DNA from: Robinsoniella peoriensis
GTDB taxonomy: Bacteria > Bacillota > Clostridia > Lachnospirales > Lachnospiraceae
DNA: 64,000 nucleotides
NCBI RefSeq assembly: GCF_000797495.1
Contig: NZ_JTGN01000002.1
Span: 186,001 to 250,000 of the forward strand
Direction: 5' to 3'
This document shows, in pieces, positions 9,602 through 19,165 of this stretch. A program made the position numbers and the translations under genes. The notes under the pieces were generated by a model. That model worked only from the letters and a program-made list of their open reading frames with translations. It was not told the DNA's origin and made no database searches. Within the stretch, counting starts at the first letter, position 1; each line of letters begins with the position of its first letter.

Positions 9602-9637
9602 AAAAGCTTATGCTGTGCAATGCAGCATAAGCTTTTT
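9602..9637. terminator. Strong bidirectional intrinsic terminator
   Basis: A 14-bp perfect stem (AAAAGCTTATGCTG at 9602-9615 with its complement at 9623-9636), 7-base loop and T/A-rich flanks on both sides. It lies between the glycosidase gene and the convergent SPL-type gene and can serve both. Confidence 0.85.
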
Positions 9638-9696
9638 GGATTTTAGGATTTGAGTTTTCAATATATAAAGATATTATTGCAGAGGGCTATCTGGAT

Positions 9697-10692
9697 CTAA
9701 ACCACATACAAAATCGGCATATCTCCCAACGTATCTGCGATCTGTTCCCTTAGGAAACTTTCACCTTCCGTTCGAAGAGATGTCTGATAACAGTACTTTC
9801 CTCTGCCTCTGCCGGTCATGTTTTCTTTACTGTACAAATCAGGTGAGCTTGGAAATGCTTCGGCATTGATTGCACGGTGAACAAAACTGTAAGTCATAAA
9901 AATAATTTCGATAAAAGCTTCTTTTTTCACTTTATCCGAAAGCGTATCGGCAAGCTGTGTAAAAAACTCTGTGTATATTTTTTTCCAGTCGTCAACGAGT
10001 ATAATAGGAGCAAACAATATTCCTACTTTATAACCGGCATCACACATTTTATTTAGTGCCTGGACCCGGCGCTTTAATGAAGAAGTACCAATCTCAATTT
10101 TACTGATAATCTCCTGGGGGTTCAGGCTCATACGGAAGATTACCCTGCCTTTATGGGGCAGGTCAAGAAGAGGATCCACCATATCAAACTTTGTTGGAAA
10201 GGTCAGATACCCTCTTGGCTGAGCGGTAAATGCGGGTATGGTCCACTTCAGGTTATTGGTTATGGTATTTTCAAGGACAAGATCGCTGTTGCTTCCAATC
10301 TCAAAGGTTAATTCCTGTTCAGAGGAAGAAGCGGATTTTATCAGTCGTTCCATCATTTTTTCCCGGTTTACAAAAAGTCTCAGATACGAGCATTTATTAT
10401 AATTACAGACCAGATAACAGTACAGACACATGGCACTGCAGCCGGACGAAGTATAGGGGACCAGGTAATCTGAGACTTTTTGGTTCGGTACATATTTATG
10501 GGTTTTTCTGGTTCCGATAATTAAATGGCGTTTCATATTGGCGAACTGTGAATTTTCATTACTGCGCAGTTCGTCAATTTTATTGTGGCTTTCTATTTCG
10601 ATCCAGGGTACAGCAGCATATTTGTCTTTTAACTCCTGACCCAGAGGATAATTCAGTACATCCGATTCATAATAGATTTTATCAGGATACAT
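9697..10692 (-). CDS. splB: SPL-family radical SAM protein (spore photoproduct lyase-like)
   Basis: Radical SAM enzyme of 331 residues matching SplB along most of its length: LNYPLGQEL near the start, IGTRKT, then the cluster motif C85-x3-C89-x2-C92 in GCSAMCLYCY. SplB repairs the thymine spore photoproduct in germinating spores. Start at 10692 has GGGAGG seven bases upstream; a longer open frame to 10722 lacks one. The place where Bacillus SplB has its catalytic hydrogen-donor Cys (FEASCTSD) reads FEIGSNSD here, so that Cys appears to be Ser134. It may be a clostridial variant using another Cys (for example C96 or C101) or a related SPL-family enzyme of different function. It is a single gene, convergent with the sugar operon. 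Confidence 0.75.
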   Translation of the reverse strand: MYPDKIYYESDVLNYPLGQELKDKYAAVPWIEIESHNKIDELRSNENSQFANMKRHLIIGTRKTHKYVPNQKVSDYLVPYTSSGCSAMCLYCYLVCNYNKCSYLRLFVNREKMMERLIKSASSSEQELTFEIGSNSDLVLENTITNNLKWTIPAFTAQPRGYLTFPTKFDMVDPLLDLPHKGRVIFRMSLNPQEIISKIEIGTSSLKRRVQALNKMCDAGYKVGILFAPIILVDDWKKIYTEFFTQLADTLSDKVKKEAFIEIIFMTYSFVHRAINAEAFPSSPDLYSKENMTGRGRGKYCYQTSLRTEGESFLREQIADTLGDMPILYVV

Positions 10693-10782
10693 TTTAAAAC
10701 CTCCCATATTCGTAGTCTTCAATTTCTCTTTTTAGCATTTACCGTTTTTCAAAAAATACTTCATAAATATTTAAAAAAGTAC

Positions 10783-10810
10783 TTGCAATTTTGAAAATGT
10801 ATGTTATAGT
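10783..10810 (+). promoter_or_regulatory. SigA-type promoter of clpB
   Basis: TTGCAA (10783-10788) and TATAGT (10805-10810) with a 16-bp spacer, about 70 bp before the clpB start. No CIRCE element and no clear CtsR heptad pair were found around it. Confidence 0.5.
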
Positions 10811-10878
10811 AGTTATAGAACAGACAGAAACAAAGAAATCCAGCTGTCTGCAAATGAATGTGATGAGGAGGTTTGATT

Positions 10879-13482
10879 ATGAACATTAATAAATTTACGC
10901 AGAAATCTTTACAGGCAGTTAATGACCTGGAAAAAGTGGCTTATGAATATGGAAATCAGGAAATAGAGCAGGAACACTTACTATATAGTTTATTAAATCA
11001 GGAAGACAGTCTGATTCTCAAATTAATTGAGAAGATGGAAATTAACAAGGAACATTTTGCTGGAAATCTGGAAAATGCTTTGAATAAGCGTCCAAAAGTT
11101 TCCGGCGGGCAGCTTTTTATCGGACAGAAATTGAATAAGGTCCTGATTAGTGCGGAAGATGAAGCAAAAGCCATGGGAGACGAGTATGTATCCGTGGAGC
11201 ATTTGTTCCTTGCATTGCTGAAACATCCCAATGATAGCGTGAAGGCGCTGTTTAAGGAATACGGGATTACAAGAGACCGTTTCCTTCAGGCGTTGTCAAC
11301 GGTAAGGGGTAACCAGAGAGTTGTCAGTGATAACCCGGAAGCAACTTATGATACCTTGAATAAATACGGTCAGGATCTGGTAGAGAAAGCCAGAGACCAG
11401 AAGCTGGACCCGGTAATCGGGCGTGACAGTGAGATCCGGAATGTAGTCCGTATCCTGTCCCGTAAGACAAAAAACAATCCGGTGCTGATCGGAGAACCTG
11501 GTGTTGGTAAAACTGCAGTTGTGGAAGGACTGGCACAGCGTATCGTCCGGGGGGATGTTCCGGAAGGATTAAAGGATAAGAAGATCTTCTCTCTGGATAT
11601 GGGAGCTCTTGTTGCAGGTGCCAAGTACCGCGGGGAGTTTGAAGAGCGTTTAAAAGCCGTACTGGAGGAAGTGAAGAAAAGTGAAGGACAGATCATCCTG
11701 TTTATCGATGAACTTCATCTGATTGTGGGTGCCGGTAAGACTGATGGCGCAATGGATGCCGGAAACATGTTAAAACCAATGCTGGCAAGAGGAGAACTGC
11801 ACTGTATCGGTGCGACCACTTTGGATGAATACCGCAAGTATATTGAAAAGGATGCGGCACTGGAACGCCGTTTCCAGCCGGTAATGGTAGATGAGCCAAC
11901 AGTAGAAGATACCATTTCAATTTTAAGGGGATTAAAAGAGCGCTACGAGGTTTTCCACGGAGTAAAAATTACAGACAGTTCTTTAGTCGCTGCAGCAACA
12001 TTGTCCCACCGGTATATATCTGACCGTTTTTTACCGGATAAAGCCATTGACCTGGTAGATGAAGCCTGTGCTTTGATTAAGACGGAACTGGATTCCATGC
12101 CTGCAGAGCTGGATGAGCTTCAAAGAAAAATTATGCAGATGGAAATTGAAGAAGCTGCATTGAAAAAGGAGACAGATAAATTAAGTCAGGACCGTTTAGA
12201 GAACCTGCAAAAAGAACTGGCGGAACTGCGGGATAATTTCAGCAGCAAAAAAGCCCAGTGGGATAATGAAAAGCATTCGGTGGAAAATTTATCTGGACTG
12301 CGTGAGCAGATTGAAAATCTGAACAAAGAAATTGAAATGGCGAAACGGGATTATAACCTGAATCGTGCGGCTGAACTGCAGTATGGGGAACTGCCAAAAT
12401 TGCAGGAACAGTTAAGTATTGAGGAAGAACGGGTAAAGAGCCAGGAGCTTGCATTGGTTCGTGAAAGCGTTACGGATGAGGAGATCGCCAGAATTATATC
12501 CAGATGGACCGGAATCCCGGTAGCTAAGCTGACAGAAGGTGAGCGAAGCAAGATCCTGAATCTGGATGAAGAACTGCATCACAGAGTGATCGGACAGGAT
12601 GACGGAGTAAACAAAGTAACCGATGCCATTATCCGTTCAAAAGCAGGAATTAAGGATCCCACAAAACCGATTGGTTCCTTTTTATTCCTGGGACCTACCG
12701 GTGTAGGTAAGACAGAACTTGCAAAAGCCCTTGCGGCAAGCCTGTTTGACGATGAGCAGAATATGGTGCGAATCGATATGAGTGAATATATGGAGAAATA
12801 CTCCGTTTCCAGATTAATCGGAGCGCCTCCGGGATATGTAGGATACGAAGAGGGCGGGCAGCTGACAGAAGCAGTGCGCAGGAAACCGTACTCGGTAGTC
12901 TTGTTTGATGAAATTGAAAAGGCACATCCAGATGTGTTCAACGTATTACTCCAGGTACTGGATGATGGACGTATTACCGATTCCCAGGGAAGAACAGTTG
13001 ATTTCAAAAATACCATATTAATAATGACATCAAATATTGGTTCGGCTTATCTTCTGGAAGGGATTAATGAACAGGGCGAAGTTAATGAGCAAAGCGAAGA
13101 GATGGTAATGAATGACCTGCGCAATCACTTCCGTCCGGAATTCTTAAACCGGCTGGATGAGATCATTATGTTTAAGCCCCTGACAAAAGCTGATATTGGA
13201 AGCATTGTAACCCTTATGATGGCGGATCTGAACAAACGTCTGGCAGACCAGGAAATCCGCCTGGAGTTGACAGATGATGCGAAAGAATATATTATAGAAG
13301 GCGGTTATGACCCAATCTACGGGGCAAGGCCATTAAAACGATTCTTACAGAAGAACGTAGAGACACTGGCGGCGAAGTTAATTCTCTCCGGCAGCGTAGG
13401 CGCAGAAGACACTATCGTGCTGGATGTTGAAAATGACCAGCTGGCTGCACATGTAAAAGTGACCGGTGAAGTAATCAAGTAG
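10879..13482 (+). CDS. clpB: ATP-dependent disaggregase ClpB
   Basis: Hsp104/ClpB chaperone of 867 residues, the full family length. Order: N-terminal Clp repeat domain (about 1-145), first AAA+ module with Walker [10 protein letters not shown] and Walker B ILFIDELH, coiled-coil middle domain (about 405-525), second AAA+ module with [12 protein letters not shown] and [13 protein letters not shown], and the C-terminal small domain. The middle domain and lack of a ClpP-binding loop separate it from ClpA/ClpC. It rescues aggregated proteins with DnaK. ATG 10879 has GAGGAGG eight bases upstream; a TTG two codons earlier is less likely. The DUF4250 gene follows nine bases later. Confidence 0.95.
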   Translation: MNINKFTQKSLQAVNDLEKVAYEYGNQEIEQEHLLYSLLNQEDSLILKLIEKMEINKEHFAGNLENALNKRPKVSGGQLFIGQKLNKVLISAEDEAKAMGDEYVSVEHLFLALLKHPNDSVKALFKEYGITRDRFLQALSTVRGNQRVVSDNPEATYDTLNKYGQDLVEKARDQKLDPVIGRDSEIRNVVRILSRKTKNNPVLIGEPGVGKTAVVEGLAQRIVRGDVPEGLKDKKIFSLDMGALVAGAKYRGEFEERLKAVLEEVKKSEGQIILFIDELHLIVGAGKTDGAMDAGNMLKPMLARGELHCIGATTLDEYRKYIEKDAALERRFQPVMVDEPTVEDTISILRGLKERYEVFHGVKITDSSLVAAATLSHRYISDRFLPDKAIDLVDEACALIKTELDSMPAELDELQRKIMQMEIEEAALKKETDKLSQDRLENLQKELAELRDNFSSKKAQWDNEKHSVENLSGLREQIENLNKEIEMAKRDYNLNRAAELQYGELPKLQEQLSIEEERVKSQELALVRESVTDEEIARIISRWTGIPVAKLTEGERSKILNLDEELHHRVIGQDDGVNKVTDAIIRSKAGIKDPTKPIGSFLFLGPTGVGKTELAKALAASLFDDEQNMVRIDMSEYMEKYSVSRLIGAPPGYVGYEEGGQLTEAVRRKPYSVVLFDEIEKAHPDVFNVLLQVLDDGRITDSQGRTVDFKNTILIMTSNIGSAYLLEGINEQGEVNEQSEEMVMNDLRNHFRPEFLNRLDEIIMFKPLTKADIGSIVTLMMADLNKRLADQEIRLELTDDAKEYIIEGGYDPIYGARPLKRFLQKNVETLAAKLILSGSVGAEDTIVLDVENDQLAAHVKVTGEVIK

Positions 13483-13491
13483 AGGTACGAA

Positions 13492-13665
13492 ATGATTCCA
13501 AATGACCCATTTATACTATTAAGCTACGTGAATACACAACTAAGAGACTTTTATCCGTCTCTGAAAGAAATGTGTAAGAGCCTGAGCTTAAAAGAAGAAG
13601 AACTGATCAAAAAATTAGAAAACATCGATTACTATTACGATGCCGACTTGAATCAGTTTGCTTAA
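13492..13665 (+). CDS. DUF4250 small protein
   Basis: A 57-residue protein that matches the DUF4250 family pattern: begins MIPNDPFILLSYVNTQLRDF, then an acidic Leu-rich helix and a C-terminal DYYYDADLNQF segment. AGAGG lies just before the ATG and overlaps the clpB stop region, so the gene is co-transcribed with clpB. Function of the family is unknown; it is common in Clostridia. It has no membrane segment or signal peptide. A strong terminator follows. Confidence 0.8.
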   Translation: MIPNDPFILLSYVNTQLRDFYPSLKEMCKSLSLKEEELIKKLENIDYYYDADLNQFA

Positions 13666-13671
13666 AAAGTT

Positions 13672-13714
13672 ATCAAAAAGAAATCCGTTTCTTCCTGACG
13701 GATTTCTTTTTGAT
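13672..13714 (+). terminator. Intrinsic terminator of the clpB operon
   Basis: A 17-bp perfect stem (13672-13688 with 13698-13714) and 9-base loop; the 3' arm contains CTTTTTGAT. It closes the clpB-DUF4250 unit. Confidence 0.85.
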
Positions 13715-13817
13715 TTATATATGTTTTTTGTTTCTCAGACTTTTTTGTAAAAGTCCTATATTTTTCTTCCTACATCATGTATAATATTCTCTATATGTTA
13801 TAAAAAGGAGAAGAATC

Positions 13818-14456
13818 ATGCAAAAAGAAGAAAGAAGAAAAATAAGGAAGAAAATTACGATCGCTTCTATCGTCCTGCTGCTTGCGATGGTAGCATTTTT
13901 ACTCTACGTAGGATTTAGCAAGCAAGTATCCCAGATCGTATTTTATGGAGCAATTGCTATTTTTCTGGTTATTTACTGGGTTCTGCTGGATGTGGTAGAG
14001 CCAAGGCTGTTACATGAGCTGGATGGGATTTCGGAAGACCGGAAGAGAGCATATTATAAATATGCAGGAACGGATCTTGTAGGATATGCAGGTATCGCTT
14101 TTTTTATTTTTAATATTGGCAATGCCGGCAGCGTGGGACTGGTTGGGGCAGTAATTTATGTTCTGAGTATCAGTTTGAAGAAGAAATTCCGTGATGAATT
14201 TACCGGTGTAAATCTTCAGAATGAAGTGGAAGCCCAGGAAAATACAGAGGCACCCGAAACCCCAGGGGAGATAGAAGACCTGAGTGAACAGACGGAAGAA
14301 GTGCCGGAAGCAATGGAAGACCCAGACGGATCGACGGAAGAAACACCGGAAGCAATGGAAGACCAGGACGGATCGTCGGAAGAAGCGCCGGAAGCAGTGG
14401 AAGACCCGGACGGACAGATAGAAGACGTGGCAGCAGAGGATTTGGTGCAGAAATAA
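13818..14456 (+). CDS. Membrane protein with acidic tandem-repeat tail
   Basis: A 212-residue protein, family not recognised. A basic N-terminus is followed by three to four membrane segments (about 12-34, 39-60, 80-100 and 103-118). From about residue 135 the protein becomes a highly acidic, Pro-containing tail with three 14-residue repeats (EVPEAMEDPDGSTE and two variants) encoded by perfect-length 42-bp units at 14298-14423. A good AAAAGGAG precedes the ATG. It is followed 21 bp later by the YesN-type regulator and may share its transcript. The tail is predicted disordered and probably cytoplasmic. No function is proposed. Confidence 0.75.
   Translation: MQKEERRKIRKKITIASIVLLLAMVAFLLYVGFSKQVSQIVFYGAIAIFLVIYWVLLDVVEPRLLHELDGISEDRKRAYYKYAGTDLVGYAGIAFFIFNIGNAGSVGLVGAVIYVLSISLKKKFRDEFTGVNLQNEVEAQENTEAPETPGEIEDLSEQTEEVPEAMEDPDGSTEETPEAMEDQDGSSEEAPEAVEDPDGQIEDVAAEDLVQK
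14298..14423 (+). repeat. Three in-frame 42-bp tandem repeats
   Basis: Units 14298-14339, 14340-14381 and 14382-14423 each encode a 14-residue acidic motif of the form ExPEAxEDxDGxxE. The unit length is a multiple of three, so copy-number change would keep the frame. Confidence 0.8.
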
Positions 14457-14477
14457 ACAGAATTTGAGGCGTATAGC

Positions 14478-16073
14478 ATGTATACATTATTAATCGTAGA
14501 TGATGAACCGCTGGTGAGAAATGCAATAAGTACGATTATAGACTGGGATTCTATTGGATTTACAACTATTTACCAGGCGGAGGATGGCCTGGAAGCCCTT
14601 GAAATATGCCGTAAGCATCAGATACATCTGGTGCTTACGGATATTGTCATGCCTTTTATGGACGGATTGGAATTGTCGAAGGCATTAAGTGAAGAATTTC
14701 CCGATATACACGTAGTAGTATTGACCGGGCATGAAGATTTTGAATATGCCAAACAATCGGTAGATCTGGGAGTGAAAAATTATATATTAAAGCCGGTTGG
14801 GGCATCCACGCTTTATTCAAAAATGAAAGAAATCTGTAAAAAGCTGAACATTGAGGCATCCCAAAAGCAGTATATAGCAAAAATGAAATTACAGATTCAT
14901 CAAAGTATGCCTGCTCTTCAGGAAAAATTTTTGTATACCATGGTCTGTACCCAATATGGACAGTCGGATCATTTAGAAGACCGTATCAGATCTCTTGAGA
15001 TTCCGCTTGATTCCCAGCAATATATGGTAGGAATTGTTGAGGCAGATCTGACAAAAGCAGAGAATTCCGATATTGAGTTATTCGTATTTACAGAAAAGAA
15101 TATTACCCAGGACTGTATCGGCAGTCAGCATTGTATTTTTGATGATAATAACAATAAGGTTATCATTGTATTTAACCTGGATTCTTTTGGAGATGACGGA
15201 CATTTTATTGCATACAGTACGCTTCAGGTTATTCAAAAGGCTGTAACTGCTGTTCTGAAGGTGAATACCACTTGTGCGCTGGGGTCAGAGGTAAGGAAAC
15301 TAAAAGATCTGTACCACTCTTACCACGAAGCCAGTACGGCACTGGATTGTAAATATTCACTGGGCGCCAACAAGGTGTATGATATCAGCGATCTTGATTA
15401 CATCGAGAAGGCTTTTTTTTATCCTTTTGAGGGAATTAAGGATTTGATCTACAGCATTAAATTTTTACAAAAGGAAGATATAGAGAAATCTATGGCGGGA
15501 ATTTATGATGACCTGCTTTGTTCAAAAAATCTCTCCAGTTCCAATATAAAAATGGTATTTATAGAGATGATAACATCCCTTTTAAAAGAATTGTCCGGTG
15601 TACGGCAGGTCTCCAAGGATGTGTGGGGAGAAGGCTTTGCTCTTTACAATGGGCTCGAGGATATGTCATCTTCCGAAGAGATTCTAAAAAAACTGCTGTC
15701 TTTTTCCATTAAAGTATCCCGGGAACTGCAGCAGCTCCAGTCCAACAGTGGTCAGATGATTATCCAAAATGCCAAAGATTATATTGGCAGCCATTATGGG
15801 GAAGAGGAATTATCCCTCAGCACTGTTGCGGAACACGTATCTGTCAGTACCGGATATCTAAGCGGGCTGTTCAAAAAAGAAGCAAAGATAAATTTTGTGG
15901 AGTACCTTACCAATATCCGCATGGAAAAAGCAATGGAACTGATTCGCAATACCGATAAAAAGACGTATGAGATTGCTTATGAGACCGGATTTTCCAATCC
16001 ACATTATTTTAGTGTATCTTTTAAAAAGTATTGCGGTATGTCGCCCTCTGATTTTCGGAGTAAACACAGGTAA
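14478..16073 (+). CDS. yesN: YesN-type response regulator with AraC DNA-binding domain
   Basis: Response regulator of 531 residues. Receiver domain at the N-terminus (IVDDE, phospho-acceptor D55 in LTDIVMPFMDG, K in ILKPVG), a central region of about 280 residues with no catalytic motif, and an AraC-type double helix-turn-helix in the last 100 residues (LSLSTVAEHVSVSTGYLSGLFKK and the NPHYFSVSFKKYCGMSPSDFR signature). It pairs with the YesM-like kinase 50-70 bp downstream. Such pairs typically activate the adjacent sugar ABC importer, here the binding-protein/ATPase/permease operon at 19.2-22.9 kb. Confidence 0.92.
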   Translation: MYTLLIVDDEPLVRNAISTIIDWDSIGFTTIYQAEDGLEALEICRKHQIHLVLTDIVMPFMDGLELSKALSEEFPDIHVVVLTGHEDFEYAKQSVDLGVKNYILKPVGASTLYSKMKEICKKLNIEASQKQYIAKMKLQIHQSMPALQEKFLYTMVCTQYGQSDHLEDRIRSLEIPLDSQQYMVGIVEADLTKAENSDIELFVFTEKNITQDCIGSQHCIFDDNNNKVIIVFNLDSFGDDGHFIAYSTLQVIQKAVTAVLKVNTTCALGSEVRKLKDLYHSYHEASTALDCKYSLGANKVYDISDLDYIEKAFFYPFEGIKDLIYSIKFLQKEDIEKSMAGIYDDLLCSKNLSSSNIKMVFIEMITSLLKELSGVRQVSKDVWGEGFALYNGLEDMSSSEEILKKLLSFSIKVSRELQQLQSNSGQMIIQNAKDYIGSHYGEEELSLSTVAEHVSVSTGYLSGLFKKEAKINFVEYLTNIRMEKAMELIRNTDKKTYEIAYETGFSNPHYFSVSFKKYCGMSPSDFRSKHR

Positions 16074-16124
16074 AATCTGATAATTCTAACAGATGAATTG
16101 CAAATATTCCAGGAGGCATGTGTC

Positions 16125-17942
16125 TTGCAGGAGAAAACAACAATGATTAAGAAAATAAAACATCGCTATGATTACATGGGGATAAAGAATAAAACATTAC
16201 TGCAGGTTTTTGTAGTCGTGATCTTCTTTATGCTGATTTTCATAGGGATGTTTTTGTTTATATTTACAAAGAAAATTGAGTCGGATAATGTGACTTATTC
16301 CAGGCAGCTGCTTCAAAATGCCAACAAACGTCTGGAAAATTATTTTGATGAAATAGCATCCATAGCAAATGAGGCTAACTATAACTATTATCTTCAGAAT
16401 TATCTGATTGCAGAAAAAGACAATGCCGAGGGGTACAGCAATCTGACCAATGCCAAGAGTATGCAGGATTACGAAATGAGTTCCAAGGTATTTAACTCTT
16501 CCCTGAACAGCCGAACCGATGTGACGTCTCTTATGATTTTTGGAAAAAAGAGTCTCCTGTTACATAAGAGCATTTATGAATTTTGGTCTGTGGTACAGGA
16601 ATATGATTCTTATCCCTGGTACCAGAAAGCAATAGAGACACCTAATACTTCTGTAATTACTGGGCCTATGCGGCATGAATTTCTGAAAGACAATACGGAA
16701 CAGACGATTTCTTTGAGCAGGAGAATCAGCAGTTACGAAGACGGCAGTTTTTTAGGAGTGATTCTGATCGATTTAAATCTGAATAAAATCGCCGAAATAT
16801 TTGAATCCTTCTATGCAAATGGTGAAGGAGCGCTGTGTATTTTAAATGATCAGGGACAGATTGTATATCCTATGAATTATGACAAGGTTACACCCCAGCT
16901 GCTTGAAAAGCTGAACAGCTCGGCAAAGGACAACTTTATTGCCCGTATTGATCAGGAAGAATATCAGGTGGTTGCAGCCACTTTTGAGAAGGCGGACTGG
17001 AAAGTGCTTTCCATTACGTCAACCGGAAAGCTGAAAGAGTCCATGTACGATACCCTTGGAATCGTTATTGCCGCAATTGTGCTGGTTATGGTGATTCTGG
17101 GCGTTGCACTCAGCAGAATTCTTAAAGGAGTAGTAAATCCAATTCTTCGATTAAAAGGGCATATTGATCTGGCGGATGAAGGGCATTTAAGTGAGCGGGC
17201 TGAGGTTCTGAATCACAACGAAACAGGTGCATTATCCAAAAGCTTTAACAAGATGCTTGACCGTATTGAAAATCTCATGGGTGAGGTTGTAAATGAACAG
17301 GAGGAGAAGCGCAAATACGAACTCCAGGCATTACAGGCGCAGATCAATCCTCATTTTCTTTACAATACACTGGATTCCATTATATGGATGGCAGAGGCAA
17401 AGAATTCGGATGTAGTTCCTATGACGGAAGCGCTGGCGAAGTTATTCCGCATCTCATTAAATAAAGGAAATGAATTCATCCGGATAGAAGATGAAATGGA
17501 ACATGTGCGCAATTATCTGGTTATCCAGAGTATGCGGTATACGGATAAATTTACCTATCATATAGAAATAAAAGATGAGGTCAGGTATTGCAAAACCATT
17601 AAGTTAATTGTGCAGCCTATTGTAGAGAACAGTATATATCATGGAATTAAGAAAAAAAGAGGAAAAGGCAGGATTGATATTCTGGCTTATCGGGAGAAAG
17701 AAAAGCTCTGTATCCGCATACAGGACGATGGAAATGGGATGAACGAAGAAACCTGCCGGGCCATACTGACGAAAGATTCCAAATTTGAAAACAGCAGCGG
17801 ATCCGGTATAGGAGTAAAAAACGTAAATGAGCGTATACAGCTCTATTTTGGGAAAGAGTATGGGCTGCGCTATACCAGCGTCCTTGGAGAAGGAACAACT
17901 GCGGAACTGGTATTGCCTGTTATAGAAGAAACCATTGGCTAA
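16125..17942 (+). CDS. yesM: YesM-type sensor histidine kinase
   Basis: Membrane kinase of about 605 residues. One membrane segment near the N-terminus (around residues 28-47) and another at about 310-335 flank a large extracellular Cache-like sensor region; a HAMP domain (NPILRLKGHIDLADEG...) follows, then the His_kinase domain with INPHFLYNTLDSI, whose His is the phosphorylation site, and an HATPase domain (NSIYHGIKKKRGKG, GIGVKNVNERI). The start is uncertain: TTG 16125 has AGGAGG eight bases upstream, ATG 16143 has GGAG. It forms an operon with the yesN gene before it and the lipoprotein after it. Confidence 0.92.
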   Translation: MQEKTTMIKKIKHRYDYMGIKNKTLLQVFVVVIFFMLIFIGMFLFIFTKKIESDNVTYSRQLLQNANKRLENYFDEIASIANEANYNYYLQNYLIAEKDNAEGYSNLTNAKSMQDYEMSSKVFNSSLNSRTDVTSLMIFGKKSLLLHKSIYEFWSVVQEYDSYPWYQKAIETPNTSVITGPMRHEFLKDNTEQTISLSRRISSYEDGSFLGVILIDLNLNKIAEIFESFYANGEGALCILNDQGQIVYPMNYDKVTPQLLEKLNSSAKDNFIARIDQEEYQVVAATFEKADWKVLSITSTGKLKESMYDTLGIVIAAIVLVMVILGVALSRILKGVVNPILRLKGHIDLADEGHLSERAEVLNHNETGALSKSFNKMLDRIENLMGEVVNEQEEKRKYELQALQAQINPHFLYNTLDSIIWMAEAKNSDVVPMTEALAKLFRISLNKGNEFIRIEDEMEHVRNYLVIQSMRYTDKFTYHIEIKDEVRYCKTIKLIVQPIVENSIYHGIKKKRGKGRIDILAYREKEKLCIRIQDDGNGMNEETCRAILTKDSKFENSSGSGIGVKNVNERIQLYFGKEYGLRYTSVLGEGTTAELVLPVIEETIG

Positions 17943-17957
17943 AAGGAGGCAGAGAAA

Positions 17958-19037
17958 ATGAAAAAACTTATCATATCCCTTGTAATCTGCCTGTTATTCT
18001 TAATTACCGGATGCAGCAGTTTTAATCAGAATGCGGAGATTGAAAGCAGTTCCTCCCAAATGGAAAGCGAAACACGAAAGCTTGGCATAACAGAGGGGGC
18101 AGGTACCGGTACGGATATTGATCCTGATACAGAGAAACAGTTATCTGAGAAGTCAAAAATAGTGATAGGAGCCACTCTTGCATCAGAAGATTCTGCCTAT
18201 TTAAAGACAGTCAGCAAGGCTATGATCCGTGTTGCAGATCAAAAAGGTGCCTCGCTGGATATCCGGTATGCAAAGTGGAATGAACAAATACAGACGGAAC
18301 AAATGGATGAGTTTATCCACCAGAAGGTAGACGTAATTATACTTTGTCCCGTAAATGCAAAATCAATGCTTACTTCACTCAAAAAGGCTAAAGCTGAGGA
18401 AATACCCGTAATTAATCTGAATATGAAAGTGGATGCAATGTCCTCGGAATATATCAGTACTTACATTGGAGCCAGCAGCTCGGAAGAAGCAGCCCTGGCA
18501 GCAGACCTGATGGTTACCGCTCTTGAAGATGGCGGAAAAATAGCAATTATTGAAGGAGCACCGGGAAGCGATCCCCAGGTATACAGAACCCAGACATTTG
18601 TGGAGCAGATGAATTCCCACCCCCAGTTTGAAATCATCGGCATTGGAAACGGCAGCTGGAACCGGGAGAAAGCAATGCTGGTAACTATTGATTTAATGCG
18701 AAAAAATCCTGATATAAAAGGAATCTTCTGCCACGACAGCAATATGGCATTAGGAGCCCGGGCGGCGCTTGAATCCATTGATAAAACTGATGTCGTCCTG
18801 ATTGGAGTAGGGGAAGACCAGGAATATCTGCAGGCGGTGAAAGATGGAAAAATCTATGGTCTAATAACACAGCCTCCGGTATATGAAGGCGCATATAGTA
18901 TTTACTGTGCCATTGATATAGCAAATGGAGAAGAATTAAGGCCGTGGTATAAAGATCCGATCCAGACAATCACAAAAGAAAATATCGGAAGTTATCAGGA
19001 TCCTATGGATGGAGAAGACCTGGAATCATCCAATTAG
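17958..19037 (+). CDS. Type-1 sugar-binding lipoprotein linked to the YesMN sensor
   Basis: Substrate-binding protein of 359 residues with a lipoprotein signal (hydrophobic run and LITGC lipobox near residue 19) and a ribose/galactose-binding-protein fold (KIVIGATLASEDSAYLKTV, IILCPVNAKS, the GAPGSDPQVYRT segment, and FCHDSNMALGA). It is only 15 bp from the kinase gene and is followed by a terminator, so it belongs with the two-component genes rather than the transporter. In related triads such a protein presents the sugar to the kinase sensor. A second, separate binding protein serves the transporter. The division of labour is inferred from gene order. Confidence 0.85.
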   Translation: MKKLIISLVICLLFLITGCSSFNQNAEIESSSSQMESETRKLGITEGAGTGTDIDPDTEKQLSEKSKIVIGATLASEDSAYLKTVSKAMIRVADQKGASLDIRYAKWNEQIQTEQMDEFIHQKVDVIILCPVNAKSMLTSLKKAKAEEIPVINLNMKVDAMSSEYISTYIGASSSEEAALAADLMVTALEDGGKIAIIEGAPGSDPQVYRTQTFVEQMNSHPQFEIIGIGNGSWNREKAMLVTIDLMRKNPDIKGIFCHDSNMALGARAALESIDKTDVVLIGVGEDQEYLQAVKDGKIYGLITQPPVYEGAYSIYCAIDIANGEELRPWYKDPIQTITKENIGSYQDPMDGEDLESSN

Positions 19038-19072
19038 AAATAAAAAAATAAACCATATGTGAAAATTTCGAC

Positions 19073-19117
19073 CAATCCCATGAAAAAATTGAATTAATTT
19101 TTTCGTGGGATTGTTTT
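19073..19117 (+). terminator. Terminator or attenuator before the sugar ABC operon
   Basis: An 18-bp stem with one G-T pair (19073-19090 with 19096-19113) and a 5-base loop, followed by TTTT. It ends the YesMN transcript; since the importer starts only 50 bp later, partial read-through is possible. Confidence 0.75.
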
Positions 19118-19165
19118 ATATTATGAGTGTAGCAAACAGCAAAACAACAAATTGGAGGATATCAA

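Noticed and set aside
10723-10878. CIRCE or CtsR operator upstream of clpB
   Set aside because: No TTAGCACTC/GAGTGCTAA pair and no tandem GGTCAAA-type heptads could be found; only a SigA-type promoter is supported.
14200-14526. Minus-strand open frames opposite the acidic repeat tail
   Set aside because: They are antisense to the 42-bp repeats, giving artificial Leu/Pro-rich repeats, with no ribosome binding site.
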